Under the pieces are notes generated by a model. It worked only from the letters and a program-made list of their open reading frames with translations, was not told where the DNA came from and made no database searches. From positions 1,020,001-1,084,000 of the forward strand of contig CM045729.1 of NCBI GenBank assembly GCA_024760905.1: a stretch of DNA of 64,000 bases, read 5' to 3'. Each line of letters begins with the position of its first letter. Position 1 is the stretch's first letter. The translations under genes were made by a program, and so were the position numbers. Below are positions 13,028 through 24,311 of the stretch, one piece after another. This DNA is from Plotosus lineatus. Its lineage: Eukaryota > Chordata > Actinopteri > Siluriformes > Plotosidae.

Positions 13028-14375
13028 GTAGTGCAGGGGTCACCAACCTTTTTGAAACTGAGGGCTACTTCTTGGGTACCAATTAATGTGAAGGGCTACC
13101 AGGTCGATACACACTTACAAAATAACAAATTTGCTCAATTTTCCTATATGTTATAATTAATAATTAATTGTATTCATCTATGCGAAGATATTGATCATGT
13201 TAATGATTAATGATTTAACAAGGTAGGAAACATAAATATCAATATGCAACACTTTATTTATATAAATTATAAAGCCGATCACCTTTGCACATAATGCCTG
13301 CTGGTGAATGATGCAGTGGTAATGCATGAAGTTTGGGAACTTTGGGTCACCTTTAGTTAACAGTGAGTGATGAATCCTGAATATCGGCTAATCATAGCAG
13401 GATCCTTGTCAGTAGTCAATGACACCGAATTTTCCAGCAGTACCTTTTTCTTCACGGAAAACTCCACTTGCAGTTGTCTTTAGGGGCAGTAGAGTTAGAA
13501 GTTCTTCTTTTGTGGAGAAATCGTCAAATGTCATCCGGATATAGACCATCAGCTGCAGTGTAATGCTGATGACCTCAGACTCACCACGCTGAATGCTAAA
13601 CCACCTGCACTTCACGAGATCCCCATCCAGCTGATCGCTCAAGTTCCTGGAAATAGACAACACTCTCCAAACCAGTGTCGTTGCCCCCGGTTGGACATTG
13701 GAGAGAGAGAGTGGAGATTACATCCATTCCATATTTCGCATCTTTGAGGACAGTTTTTGGAATTACCACCATTGCTTCTTTGAAAACTTCCTAATCTGAA
13801 AGTACCTTCTTTTTCTTAATCGAAAAATATGCAGCTCTAAACGAGGCTTCGGTTGCTTTTGTTTTTTGTTTTTTTTTAGTTTTTCACCGGTCTCGTGAAT
13901 AAAAACTGCTGTTTGCCCAACCTGCCTTTAACTTGTAGGCTTTCTCTGCTCTTAGTGCGTTGCCTGGCAGGTAGTTTAGCATAGTAGCTTGTTTTTCACA
14001 GTGGTTAAAAAAAAGAACTCTTCCTCCCATTTCCTGTTACAATGATACTTTTTATTTCATTTTTCTGCCATTTCTTCGGGGGTAAATCGTCCCCCTACCT
14101 TTACTGTGCTGCTAGCTGGTCTCCATGTCAACCTTTGATATGGACACTAGTTAGCTCTCATTTCATGTAAAACACCTTTTCAAGTTTTTTGTAATATTGT
14201 CATGTTCAAATTTATACCAATGCAAGTGTGATTTAAATGAAAAAATGGCAAAAAAAAAAAAAAATAGATGCAGCTCAATGGAGAGTGGCGCTATGGAGCC
14301 GCGGGCCTGTTCTAAAAACAGCTGTGAACAGGTGACTCATGTTGTCCTTGGGGGCGACCTGGTGCCAGCAGTCAC
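13028..14375 (-). mobile_element. hAT-type DNA transposon relic
   Basis: The left end CAGGGGTCACCAACC is the common fish hAT terminus. The right side carries GGGGGCGACCTGGTGCC and GTCACCAAC near 14350-14375, but the outermost bases are lost. A partial transposase lies on the minus strand inside. It is inserted in minisatellite DNA. Confidence 0.7.
13409..13900 (-). pseudogene. hAT transposase fragment (ZMYM6/GTF2IRD2-like family)
   Basis: Minus-strand pieces resemble the N-terminal half of fish hAT proteins: YFSIKKKK (about 13820), FKEAMVVIPKTV (about 13770), then SRNLSDQLDGDLVKCRWFSI, TLQLMVYIRMTFDDFSTKEE and LLTLLPLKTTASGVF (13660-13430). Upstream zinc finger and downstream catalytic region are missing. 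The family assignment rests on these motifs. Confidence 0.65.
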
Positions 14376-14387
14376 CAACATAACAAT

Positions 14388-14510
14388 ATACACCACTATA
14401 TACTGTGATATAATTCTACTACCAATATACACCACTATGCACTAGTACTAGAAGTATATCGTAGTATATAGTGGTGTATATTGGCAGTAGAAGTATACAG
14501 TAGTATAAGT
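14388..14510. repeat. Minisatellite with inverted units
   Basis: CCAATATACACCACTAT (about 14420) and its reverse complement ATAGTGGTGTATATTGG (about 14469) face each other, so the array is partly palindromic. The same unit occurs at 12926-13027. Confidence 0.8.
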
Positions 14511-15036
14511 AGTTTTTGTAATGATTATAAGTAGTAGTGATAAGTAAGAGTAGAGGTAGATAAATGTATATCTTATTCGCACTTTTTTTGAACCTTTATA
14601 AGAGTAAATTTGATTAAAAAAACAAAAAACAAACAAACAAACAAACAAAAAATCCATATAATTCTTATAATTTGTGTGTTCTTGCTTTTTTATGTTTTTT
14701 TTCTTCCCTCCTGTTGTTTGATCTTTTCCCAGATGTAGCAGTGTTTCCAAACCATCGTGTTCTTCTCTTGTCTCTCTGTGTGCACGCTTTGGTTCGAAGG
14801 TTCCGATCTGTCAGTGCCGTACAGATTTTGACAGAAAGTGCTCATTTAAGAAGAAGTGCTCCGTCTTTTCCTCTCGGACTTTTGTCTCTTGCCTTGTGTT
14901 TAGATGAAAAGAAGCAAACAAGACATGTCTCTGTGCACTCTGGAAAGTACTCTGAAGTTCCATAGATGAACCGTTGTTTGGTATACATACTTGTTGTAAT
15001 TCTCAGAATCTTTGAGATGGCAATACTGTCTATTCA
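14511..15036. other. No supported gene
   Basis: AT-rich, then a polypyrimidine tract ending TTTTCCCAG at about 14741 before an open stretch to 14965. This resembles a splice acceptor with a following exon, but the peptide matches nothing I recognise and there is no donor, so I do not call it. Confidence 0.4.
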
Positions 15037-15094
15037 TGAATTAACTAATTAATTAATTAATTAATTGATTAATTAATTAATTGATTGATTAATT
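15037..15094. repeat. (ATTA)n microsatellite
   Basis: ATTAATTA units with occasional ATTG. Confidence 0.9.
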
Positions 15095-15099
15095 AATGC

Positions 15100-15288
15100 A
15101 TGGGTTAGGATTAGGAATAAGCAATTCAGAAAATGAATGAATGAATGAATGAATGAATGAATGAACGAACGAACACCCTGATTTCACATTGATTGAAAGA
15201 TTACACCCTGGACGGCTCGCCAGGCCATCGCAGCACAGAAACACGCTGATGGCTATGCAGCTCCTCTTTACGAAAATCATCAATGGTG
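15100..15288. mobile_element. Two SINE tails, tail to tail
   Basis: 15100-15170 is a plus-strand SINE end (GGATTAGGAATAAGCA, CAGAAAATGAATGAATG). 15171-15288 is a minus-strand copy of the same family (complement of GCGATGGCCTGGCGAGC and CTTTCGTAAAGAGGAGCTG). Both match the tail of the SINEs at 18556, 28545 and 30184. Confidence 0.7.
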
Positions 15289-15410
15289 TGTTATGGATAA
15301 GAAAGGATATGTGTAATTTATTCTACTTTTTTTCTACACTGCAGTGGTTCTCCATATTACCTTATAGTATCACCTGTCCTAGAATAAAATACATTCTATC
15401 TGATTGTTTC

Positions 15411-16855
15411 TACACTGCACTCCGTAATTATTGTCACCCGTGGTTAAGATGACCACACTGAAAAAAGAGGAAAATCGTGATGTTAATACTCTGCTTATAC
15501 CATCAAAACACCACCTAAACATCTCCTGTAATGTTTCACCTGATGAGAGAAAACAGAAAGAGAATTTTAGACTGTTTCCTCTCTGTGTAATCTATTTAAA
15601 TAATCCAGTGACTTGATCTCCTCCTTTGCTCTCTCCTCTTCAGCTCCACTCCACAGGTTCTTAATGGAATTGAGGTCCGGGGACTGAGATGGCCATGGGA
15701 GGAGCTTGATTCTGTGTCTGGAGAAACATTTCTATGTAGAATTATCCACATGTTGAGGTTCATTATCTCACTGAAATGCTCAGTGCCGGCCCATCTTCAG
15801 CTTTCAGGCAGAGGCCACCAGATTTGGATTTAAAATGTTCTGGTATTTCAAAGCATTCATGTTGCCATGCAGCCTAACAAGGCTCTCTGGAAGAGAAGCA
15901 GGCCCAAGGCACCACCCATCCTCCCCCAGACTGCACAGTGGACATGAGGTGCTTTCTGCATTCTCATCTTTTGTGTTCTGCTAGAGCCACATAGAGTGTT
16001 TGTTGCCAAAAACACTATCTTGGTCTCATCTGTCCAAAGTGCCCAGTTGAGGTCCCAGAACCACTTAGCGAACCCCAGATATTTGTTTTTCTGACTGTGA
16101 GTGAGAAAAGGATTTTTACATGCACGCCTCCCAAAAAACATGTTGACATATACATGGAGCCTGATGGTTGTTTTTGACACTTTTTTGACCCCCTGATGCT
16201 CCCATATGCTGTGATTCTTTAACACTGAGCGTTGGAGAACTTTTTATTTCTCTTACCATCCTCCTCATGATGTGCGGTGGTTAAATATCCTCGGGTCCTC
16301 GTCCAGGCATGTTTACCACTGTTCCGGTTGTTTTAAACCTCTTAATGATTCATCTGACAGTAGATATGTGGTCAGGTGCAGGTAAGGGGTGATTTTCTTG
16401 TAGCTGTTGCCAGACTTGTGAAGGTCGACAGACATCTGCCTTACTTGAATGTTGTGTTCCTTTATCTTCCGCATATTGAAGAGAGGATAAGAGAAATTGA
16501 CTCTGTGTCACATCATATTTATGCCCCAGAGAAACAGGAAATGATGAATTACTAATTAAATGCTCCTAGAGCCTCTGATCAACTTTAAAAACTCCTGTAG
16601 AAATGACAAAAATACATCTATTAGATTTATTTGCTTGGAATTGTTCTGGGTGCCAATAATTATGGAACAGGTGATTTAAATGATTATTTCTTAGTCAGGG
16701 GTTTCTTTTCCCTTAAAATTCCCTTGAGTTGTAAATTATATTTCCCTTCAATTTTCAGTATGAGGGGAACTTCTGCAATAAAAATGTAATTTATTTTAAG
16801 ACTTTTAACACAGCTGAACCAGGGGTGCCAATAATTATAGACAGTATAGTGTGTA
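15411..16855 (-). mobile_element. Tc1-like DNA transposon (degenerate)
   Basis: Ends are inverted: TACACTGCACTCC...AATTATTGTCACCC at the left and the complement of TACACACTATACTG...AATTATTGGCACCCC at the right, flanked by TA. The minus-strand transposase is recognisable: SKTTIRLHVYVN, HSQKNKYLGFAKWFW and WTDETKIVF (first catalytic D) at 16160-15990, then DNEPQHV and SQSPDLNSIKNLW at about 15750-15650. The third catalytic residue, normally E in NPIENLW, is K here. Several frameshifts. The rest of the element is non-coding. Confidence 0.85.
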
Positions 16856-17562
16856 TGTATGTATGTATATAGTATGTATAGTGATAGTACATTGCCAGGG
16901 ATCCATAGAGTTGAGGCTTCGCTGATTTTCATGGTTTCTTTTAAGGAATATGTTTGTGTACTATGTAAAGTAAGGACTTTGAGGTGTTTTTTAAGAGTCA
17001 ATGGTAGAATTATAACTCGAAATTTAAAGAATCTCCAGGAAAGATGAGTTGATTTTCTTTCTTGTTACCATGTGTAGCAAGCTGGGATTTGTTCTGTTGT
17101 AAATCCTCTTACAGACACATATTTTTAATTGCTTGACTTTGTGACGCTGTGGCAGAAGTGACTGATGTAGGTTTTCTTTGCAGTGCTTTTGAAAGCTGCA
17201 TAGATACAGCCGCGTCTGAAATATGCCTTCTATGGTTTGTGTGGATAATAAATCAGGTCTGTAAGTTAAGTGATACGATGAGCATTTGAAAGTGATACGA
17301 TTGTTAAAAGATAAGTACGTCTTCGTACCATATACCTGTGATACTCAGTTGACGGACGTTTTCTGTCAGACCTGTATTCACACTTGTGGTAGAAATACAG
17401 TACTGTATTGTATTGTATTGTATTGTATTGTATTGTAGAAGATTTATATAGTGCTTTATCCATACTGAATATATACACAAGGGTATATACGGGATTTACA
17501 AACAATGATTAAATCAATGCATTGTGATGTGCACGTGGATGATAGCATCAGTGCAATGACAC
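16856..17562. other. No supported gene; contains a (TATTG)n repeat
   Basis: Short GTAT runs adjoin the Tc1 end. A TATTG pentanucleotide repeat lies at about 17398-17437. Nothing else recognisable. Confidence 0.6.
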
Positions 17563-17850
17563 TGTTATGGTCTGTGTTGGGAGTGGCTCTGAAATTGGTG
17601 GGTTTTCACTCGTGCACTGTAGGCACTGGTGAGGGGCGTGGCTCACTCGCGGGTGGAGCCCGGAGCAGCACATCTGATTCTACTCAGTCATCACCGGGCT
17701 ATAAAGATTAGCGGTGTGCTCCTCCCAGCGCTAGAAGACTGTTCCCTACATGCGATCCCATTTCCCCGTGATCTCTCTGGCTCCTGGTTCTCAGCTTCGT
17801 GCTCGACCAGTCCCCGCTCTGACATTTCCCTTTTTAATTTTTGGCTTCCG
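17563..17850 (+). mobile_element. Solo LTR, 3' end unclear
   Basis: Starts TGTTATGGTCTG, identical to the outer ends of the LTRs at 23434 and 59780 when those are read on the minus strand. A TATA-like GCTATAAAGATT lies at about 17699. Shared words GGCACTGG(T/C)GAGG, GATCTCTCTGGCTCC and GTGCTCGACCAG link it to those copies. No internal retroviral genes flank it and the 3' boundary has decayed. Confidence 0.7.
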
Positions 17851-18418
17851 TATGATGACACATGTTACGGGGCTGTTTATATTGGCTGTTTATACCTGTT
17901 GTATGAAGTATTGAACAGGGCAACTATGAGTGTAATGTTATTTTTGGTGAATTATTTTTGTGTTTGTGTAACATACCCAGATAAACATAGATAATCATTG
18001 TAAAAAGCCTCAGAAATACATTTTCTATTTATTTTTTTACCATGAGTTCTTCTAAAACATTTTGTTTGTCCCATTCAGAATAAAGTAAGTAATACCAAGC
18101 TTCACTGCAGGGAGTTGTTGGTTACTTTATCTTTTCACTACAAAAACAATGGATACTATTGTATGGTAACTACTATGTATCTATGGTAACTAATATAACC
18201 AGTCTGTATGATACTGTATACACTAAAGTGAAAATGGTGGACAGATTGAGAGGGTTGGATCTGGTATGAACCAGTAGTCTGAATTATGCAGTCAATATGA
18301 GTCTTCCAGGTTAAGCGATTTAAATTTACAATACACCAATCAGTCGCTCAGGACCTTCACCTCAGAGCCACCACCGCCTCTGTGGTTATTTAATATCAAC
18401 TATACAAAGGATCAAGAA

Positions 18419-18472
<54 letters not shown>

Positions 18473-18555
18473 TGTGTGTGTCGACGGATGAATAAATGAA
18501 TACATTAGAGAAGTACATAGTACATGAAATAATAATAGTAATCATATAATAATTT
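17851..18555. other. No supported gene; contains (CA)n at 18420-18470
   Basis: AT-rich sequence with a pure CA microsatellite, followed by a short GTGTGTG stretch. No element recognised. Confidence 0.6.
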
Positions 18556-18890
18556 CGTGGAATTAGTGGACTGATGGTAAGGTTTTGGATTACCGAACGT
18601 AAGGTTAGGGGTTCAAGCCCCACTATCACCGGGTTGTCACTGCTGTCCCCAATGCACTAACTGAGTGATGAGAGGCCAGCTGTGTCTCCCACTGTCTGTG
18701 GTGGAGGTTCATGAAAAAGAACCATTGCTGACTTTCGTAAAGAGGAGCTGTATAGCTGTCATTGTATTTCTGTCCTAAGATCGCCTGGCAAGCCATCCAG
18801 GGTATACCCGGCCCTAGCCTTGTGTTGGCTGAGATGGGCGCCAGCCTCCCCATGACCCCAATTGTGATTAAGAGATCCAGAGAATGAATG
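18556..18890 (+). mobile_element. tRNA-derived SINE, second tail type
   Basis: Head with B box GGTTCAAGCCCC (about 18611). The body shares CCATTGCTGACTTTCGTAAA with the RTE-tailed SINEs. The 3' part is different (TGGCAAGCCATCCAGGG, GGCTGAGATGGGCGCCAGCC, ending GAATGAATGAATGAG). Confidence 0.8.
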
Positions 18891-18915
18891 AATGAGAAAA
18901 TGAATGTGAATAAGG

Positions 18916-18917
<2 letters not shown>

Positions 18918-18964
<47 letters not shown>
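18918..18964. repeat. (ATA)n microsatellite
   Basis: ATA trinucleotide run. 18965-19447 shows no gene or element I recognise. Confidence 0.9.
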
Positions 18965-18965
<1 letters not shown>

Positions 18966-19817
18966 GTTTCTAAAATAGAAATAAAACGAAATAAAGTAAA
19001 AATGGGTGTCGATAGAACAATTTAGGAGGAATTAGGACAGTGTGGAAGAAACAGAGAAGGAAACAGAACATGCAACATAAATAGAAAATGTAGGGAGAAG
19101 ATGTAACAAGAACAAAGAACAAAAATAAAATCACAAAGGAACTGGAGCAGTGTGGGAGGAAATTATAGATTTCAAATGTTCTTTTTTAGAAGTAAACAAA
19201 GTGAATATGTAATACAAACTGCAAACAACTCAGATGTAAGGATCCATCAGCATGTTCTTGGAGTTAATTCCACCATTGTTCAGTTTAATAAACAACACTG
19301 AAATACCAGAGAACTGATTATTATTCCTTATAGGAGTGAATATCAGGTGCTTTATTCTTATCACAAAACTTCATTCATGAAAGTATGACATTCTCACCAT
19401 CTTAGAATCTACTGTAGAACAATAAATAAACAAATTACACAATCAGCCATTCAATTCAATTCAATGCAATTCAATTCAATTCAATGCAATTCAATTAAAT
19501 TCAATTCAATTCAATGCAATTCAGTTTTATTTGTTTAGTGCTTTGTACAGTTGGCATTGTTATAAGGCAGCTTACACAGTAAAACAGTGAAAGTTGGGCT
19601 TCACTTCACTTCACTTATCCCTTAACATCCAGGGATGTCATTGGAGTGCCTGTGAAGAATTTCCACCATTCTCCTCTATCCGTCTCTGTCCTCCGCCGCT
19701 CTCAAGGACCCTGCTAGGTCCAATCCAGTCCATGCCTGGATGTTGTTTTCCCACCTCTTCTTCTGTCTTCCCCTTCTGCGGCTTCCTCTGACTGTACCTT
19801 GAAGCATGGTTTTTGCA

Positions 19818-20083
19818 AGACCAGTGCAGCTAACTGGGTTATCAAAGGCAGGCCATGTCTCTCACTGTCTATGGTATGGTGTGAGGCATGTAAAAGAACC
19901 ATTGCTGACTTTCGTAAAGAGCAGGCTGCAAAGTCGTCAGCGTGTTTCTGTCCCTTGCTAAAAAGGGTTGTGACAGGAATGGCATCCGACGTAAAAACCT
20001 CTGCCAAATCAATCGTGCGAATCAGATGATTCGCTGTGGCGACTCCCGAGTAAAAGGGAAAAAGCCGAAAGGAAGACAGATGT
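19818..20083 (+). mobile_element. SINE with RTE-type tail, 5' truncated
   Basis: Starts within the SINE body (CCAGTGCAGCTAACTGGG) and ends GAAAGGAAGACAG, the same end as the copy at 10526. It splits the C-terminal codons of the host LINE (…SHTS | LQKPCFK…). Confidence 0.85.
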
Positions 20084-20850
20084 GTGGGAAATATGTTCGT
20101 ACCATTTCAGTTTCCTCTTCTTTATGGTTACTAGCAGGTTGTCGTGAGGTCCAATTGCTTCTTGGATTATTCTTCTGACCTCCTCATTTATCACATGACC
20201 TGTGTAATGGATGTCCAGGATCTTACGGCAGCATCTCATCTCAATTGCTTGGATTGTTCTCTGTAGCTCTGCCGTGATTGTCCAAGTTTCGCAAGCGTAC
20301 AGGAAGACTGAAAGGGCAAGGGAGAGCATCAGGTGGATTTTTGAGCACTGACTGATGTTCTTGTCTCTCCACATTGGTTGGAGTTTTGCCAGCACAGCTG
20401 TGGTTTGTGCTGTCCTTGCCATCAGTTCAGGTTTGGAACCCTCATCTGATATGATGGAACCCAGATATTTTAATTTCTTCTCAGTCTCCAGCTTTGTCCA
20501 GCTGATTTCAACATCTGACGTGATGTTCTGTGGATTGTTTGTCATCATTTTCATTTTTTGTGCACTCCATGCTGAATGTTGATGCCGCTTTGTCAAGGTT
20601 TTCAACCAGGCTGGCGAGTTCCTGTGAAGCCAACAATATCATCTGTGAATTGTAGGTTTGTGATGGTTCTTCCTATAATTGAAACCATGCCTTTATGATG
20701 TTCCAAGGCATCGTCCATGATTCTGTCGAGGAAGATGTTAAAGAGGGTGGGGGAGAGGAGGCAACCCGGGTACACTCCAACAGTAGTGCGGAACCAATTT
20801 CCTTTGTTGCCGTTTAGAAGGACAGCACTCGTAACCTTTGCATATAGTTA

Positions 20851-21150
20851 AAATCTGTTGGGTTTTAACACCCGAGCCTCATGGCTCATCAGGCCGGTGC
20901 TTATCCCCGGTTTCCATAGCGTGAAGTGACCAGGAGTTCAACTCCCTCTGGATAGGACGCTAGTCCATCGCAGGTTACCTTCCCAGTATATTTTTACTGG
21001 TACCCATTTATACTGCTGGGTGAACAGAGGCACACTTGTGGTTGAGACCTTGCCCAGGGGTCTTAGCACAGTGAGGGTCTCAGTGGGATTCGAACTCACA
21101 ACCTCCCGATCATGAGCACAGCACCCTAACCACTACACCACCGGCCCCAC
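20851..21150 (-). mobile_element. tRNA-derived SINE, third family
   Basis: On the minus strand it starts GTGGGGCCGGTGGTGTAGTGG (A box GTGTAGTGG) with B box GAGTTCGAATCCC (about 21090). The body includes CAGTATAAATGGGTACCAG and GTAACCTGCGATGGAC and ends near GTTAAAACCCAACAG. A second copy in the same orientation lies at 40608-40897. It interrupts the host LINE between its NVIEQ and LYAKV codons. Confidence 0.82.
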
Positions 21151-21498
21151 ATCCTTTACATTTCGCTGTTCAATTACGTTGACAAGGTTTGCATTGATGT
21201 TGTACTTTCTCATGGTGGACCACAAGGCAGCATGCAAAACTCTGTCAAAGGCCTTCTTGAAGTCAACAGATATGTGGTACAGATGTTGTTGGTGCTGGAG
21301 GTATCATTCGTAGATTATCCTCAAGTTGAATATGTGTTCGATGGTACTCCTCCCTGCTCTAAAACCTGCTTGTTCTTCAGCAACGATGTTCTCTGCTTCT
21401 GGTAGTAACCTGTTCAAAAGAATCTTCAGCATCACTTTGCTTGGGTGGCTGATCAAGCTGATGGTGCGGTAGTTATTGTACTGCTGAAGAGTTCCCTT

Positions 21499-22558
21499 CC
21501 CTTCATGGATCTGTAAAAAGCATATGACAGGGTGCCAAGAGAAGAACTGTGGTATTGCATGAGGAAGTCTGGAGTGGCAGAGAAGTATGTTAGAGTGGTG
21601 CAGGACATGTATGAGAGATGTAAGACAGTGGTGAGGTGTACTGTCGGTGTGACCGACGAATTCAAGGTGGAGGTGGGACTGCATCAAGGGTCAGCTCTGA
21701 GCCCCTTCTTGTTTTCTATGGTGATGGACAGGCTGACAGACGAGGTGAGACAAGAATCTCCATGGACTATGATGTTTGCAGATGACATTGTGATCTGTAG
21801 TGAGAGCAGAGAACAAGTGCAGGGAAATCTAGATAGTTGGAGGTATGCCCTGGAAAGGAGAGGAATGAAGGTTAGCCTCAGAAAATCAGAATACATGTGT
21901 GTGAATGAGAAGGACCCAGGAGGACCAGTGATGTTACAGGGAGCAGAGATAACGAAGGTGGAGGATTTTAAGTATTTAGGCTCAACAATCCAGAGCAATG
22001 GAGAGTGTGGAAAAGAGGTGAAGAAGCGTGTGCAGGCAGGCTGGAATGGTTGGAGAAAAGTGTCCGGTGTGATGCGCGATAGGAGAGTGTCAGCAAGAAT
22101 GAAGGGAAAAGTGTATAAGACGGTGGTGAGGCCAGCGATGTTGTATGGTTTAGAAACAGTGGCGCTGAGGAAAAGGCAGGAGGCAGAGCTGGAGGTAGTG
22201 GAGATGAAAATGTTGAGGTTCTCTCTGGGAGTAACGAGGATGGATAGGATCAGAAATGAGTATATCAGAGGGACAGCCCACGTAAGATGTTTTGGAGACA
22301 AAGTCAGAGAGGCTAGATTGAGATGGTTTGGACATGTACAGAGGAGGGATAGTGAGTATATTGGCAGTAGGATGCTGAGGTTGGAATTACCAGGCAGAAG
22401 GCCTCGAGGAAGATCAAAGAAGAGATTTATGGATGTGGTGAAAAGGAAGACATGAAGGTCGTTGGAGTCAGAAAAGAAGATGCGGAGGACAGGGTGAGGT
22501 GGAGGCGGATGATTTGCTGTGGCGACCCCTGAAGGGAGTAGCCAAAAGTAAAAGAAGA
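21499..22558 (+). mobile_element. RTE LINE fragment, copy E (5' truncated)
   Basis: Flanked by TTCCCTT (21492-21498 and 22559-22565). Starts in the RT finger region ([12 protein letters not shown] equivalent) and stays open from 21532 to 22455: LHQGSALSPFLFSMVMDRL, MMFADDIVIC, VEDFKYLGSTIQSNGECG, MLYGLETVALRKRQ, ARLRWFGHVQRRDSEYIG, LPGRRPRGR. A frameshift near 22440 precedes the 3' end TTTGCTGTGGCGACCCC. 5' truncation with a short target duplication is normal for target-primed reverse transcription. It lies in reverse orientation inside the host LINE's RT. Confidence 0.9.
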
Positions 22559-23030
22559 TTTCCCTTCTTTGGAAGCGTGATGATCAGTGACTGAGTCCAG
22601 GGGGTTGGCCATATTCTGGTTTTCCAGATGTGGTTGCAGATAGTGGTAAGGGTGATGATCATTGCTTCTCCTCCGGCGTGAATTAGCTCTACAGGTATGT
22701 TGTCACTCCCTGTTGTCACTCTCAAAGGATAGAGTCAGAGCCCTCTTCTGTTGTTACCTTAGGGCAGTTCAGTACTGTTGGATCTCCATTGAGCTTGTGG
22801 TTGTACAATTCTGAGCAATATTCTGTCCATCTGTCCATGACCTCATTTTCTTCTGTGAGGCAGTTTCCTGCCTTGTTCTGGATGTTTGATGGTCTTCCTT
22901 GTTTTTCAGCGGTGAGATCTTTTACCACTTGGTAGGCCTTCTTAGTGTTATTCTTTTTCAGGCATTTTTTCTATCTCGGCGCAATGTTCTTGTATCCATG
23001 GTTCCTTTGCCTTTTTCATCTCAACTGAGT

Positions 23031-24064
23031 CACTGACGAAACACCCAAAAAGGACACCATAGTGACACTGTTGCATCTGGAGCATATGCGTCAGACCCAA
23101 AGATTCAGGAGACCATGTACGAAGATTCAACAATTTTATTTTAGCAATGGGAAAACCAAAATCACTGGAAATAATTATTCATGGGAATCTAGTCAAGCAC
23201 AAAGCAGGATCCCAAGAGGCAGAGAGATCTCAGAGAAAATGAAATCACAAGGAAGGACAATATTCTGATGCCGGAAGGGAGCACGCCGCATCTATTTATA
23301 GCTCGCTTATTGCTGAATGTAAACAGGTGCACTCTCTGGACTTCACCTGCAGGTAACAGCCACGCTCCTCGCCAGTGCCTGCAATGAATGGAGAGAGAGA
23401 GAGTTAATGCCGCCAGCCAGTGCAGACCATAACAGTCACAAGTTGACTGGAATGCCAAGATTGGAGAGGATGCCTATGCGGACCATACTGCAACCAGAAG
23501 ACAAACGACTGAGGCTTTAGACTACTGGTTGATAATCGCAAACACAAAAAAAAAGCACACCCAGATGGCCAATACCATAGCTGGATCGATTACATCTTGG
23601 TCCCCAAACATTTCCGAACTGGAATCAATACTGCTTGCACCTGCACATTTCCTGGGGCTGACATTGGGAGCGACCACGATCTGGTGATGATGACATTCAA
23701 AGTGCGCTTGAAGGATGTCAACAAGTCCAAGTTCACAAGACTGCGCTTCAATCTGGTCAAACTGAAGGACCCTGCAGTAGAGAAGAATTCCAGGTAATGA
23801 TTGGAGGAAAGTTCTCAACCCTGACAATCCTGGATGAGAACTACATAGACCTGGAAGAAACAGTTGTGCAACTTAACACGGCAATCATTGAATCAGCCAA
23901 CGAGATCTTGGGGGAGCATCGCCGTCCCAAAAAGCTGTGGATCACAAAAAGAGATTCGAGCATTGTGTGGTAAGAGACGAGAACTGAAGAAAGAGAAGAA
24001 AGACCCCGAAGGAGCCAAGAAATAGAGAGAAGCAAACAACAGAGTCAAGAGAGAGATGAAGAGA
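23031..24064 (+). pseudogene. LINE AP-endonuclease half (inverted)
   Basis: Plus-strand coding remnant of the same LINE: ETPKKDTIV (before the LTR), then DWNAKIGEDAY (about 23442), PDGQYHSWIDYILVP-like segment (about 23565-23600), TCTFPGADIGSDHDLVMMTF (23640-23700, carrying the SDH catalytic motif), LKDVNKSKFTRLRFNL, and RVKREMK at the end. Frameshifts separate the segments. It lies downstream and inverted relative to its own RT half. Confidence 0.82.
23069..23434 (-). mobile_element. Solo LTR
   Basis: On the minus strand it starts TGTTATGGTCTGC and ends ATGCAACA (TG...CA). TATA-like CTATAAATAG (complement at about 23290) and AATAAAA (complement at about 23130) give U3-R-U5 order. Flanks GACAC and GTCAC are a near, not exact, 5-bp duplication. 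It splits the inverted endonuclease part of the host LINE at …DTIVT / DWNAKIG…. Confidence 0.82.
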
Positions 24065-24311
24065 TGAAAGTTGGGCTTACAAAGTATAAAATAATTTAAA
24101 CATTTCCTATAACCCTTATACATTCCTAATGAGTGTCACCCGGGGTGACAGTGGCAAGGAAAATCTCCCTCAATAGATGTGAGGAAGAAACCTTTAGAGT
24201 AACCAGATCCAAAAGGGAAAGCCATCCTCATTTGAGTGGAGTCATAAAGATACAAAACATATACGAGAAATTCATTACAATCCAAAATGTGGTGTGGTTG
24301 GTTCTCCAACT

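Larger units (their letters stand above)
19602..23030 (-). pseudogene. LINE reverse transcriptase half
   Basis: Read from right to left: EPWIQEHCAEIEKMPEKE and KKNNTKKAYQVVKDLTAEK (about 23010-22910), DRWTEYCSELYNHKLNGD (about 22820), LIHAGGEAM, WTQSLIITLPKKG (about 22640-22560). After the RTE insert come QQYNNYRTISLISHPSKVML, LPEAENIVAEEQAGFRAGRS and VDFKKAFDRV (21490-21250). After a SINE come KVTSAVLL, VGVYPGCLLSPTLFNIFLDR and LQFTDDIVGF (the YADD box reads FTDD). The C-terminal FKYLG, ACETWTI and EVRRIIQEAIGPHD reach 20084. After the second SINE, KPCFKVQ and RRRGRQKKRWENN end it. Stops and frameshifts are present besides the insertions. Confidence 0.85.
19602..24064 (-). mobile_element. 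APE-type LINE with 5' inversion (twin priming), nested inserts
   Basis: Flanked by an identical 14-bp duplication TGAAAGTTGGGCTT (19588-19601 and 24065-24078). The 3' end in element sense has an AAGTG-repeat tail (19602-19616). The RT half is on the minus strand, while the upstream endonuclease half (23031-24064) is on the plus strand. The two coding parts are consecutive in the protein (…VKREMK at 24060 and MKKAKEPW at about 23025). Later insertions into it are a SINE (19818-20083), another SINE (20851-21150), an RTE fragment (21499-22558) and an LTR (23069-23434). Clade is uncertain. Confidence 0.82.

Noticed and set aside
14672..14965. Possible exon after a polypyrimidine-AG (about 14741)
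   Set aside because: The peptide resembles nothing I know, there is no donor site or partner exon, and it starts in a low-complexity tract.
15540..15575. CTGATGAGAG followed by CAGAAAGAG, resembling a hammerhead core
   Set aside because: No stem II or stem III can form around it and it falls in the decayed Tc1 coding sequence. Chance match.
21684..22301. 205-codon minus-strand frame opposite RTE fragment E (and similar frames opposite the other RTE copies)
   Set aside because: Antisense shadows of the RTE RT. They recur opposite every copy and have no domain of their own.
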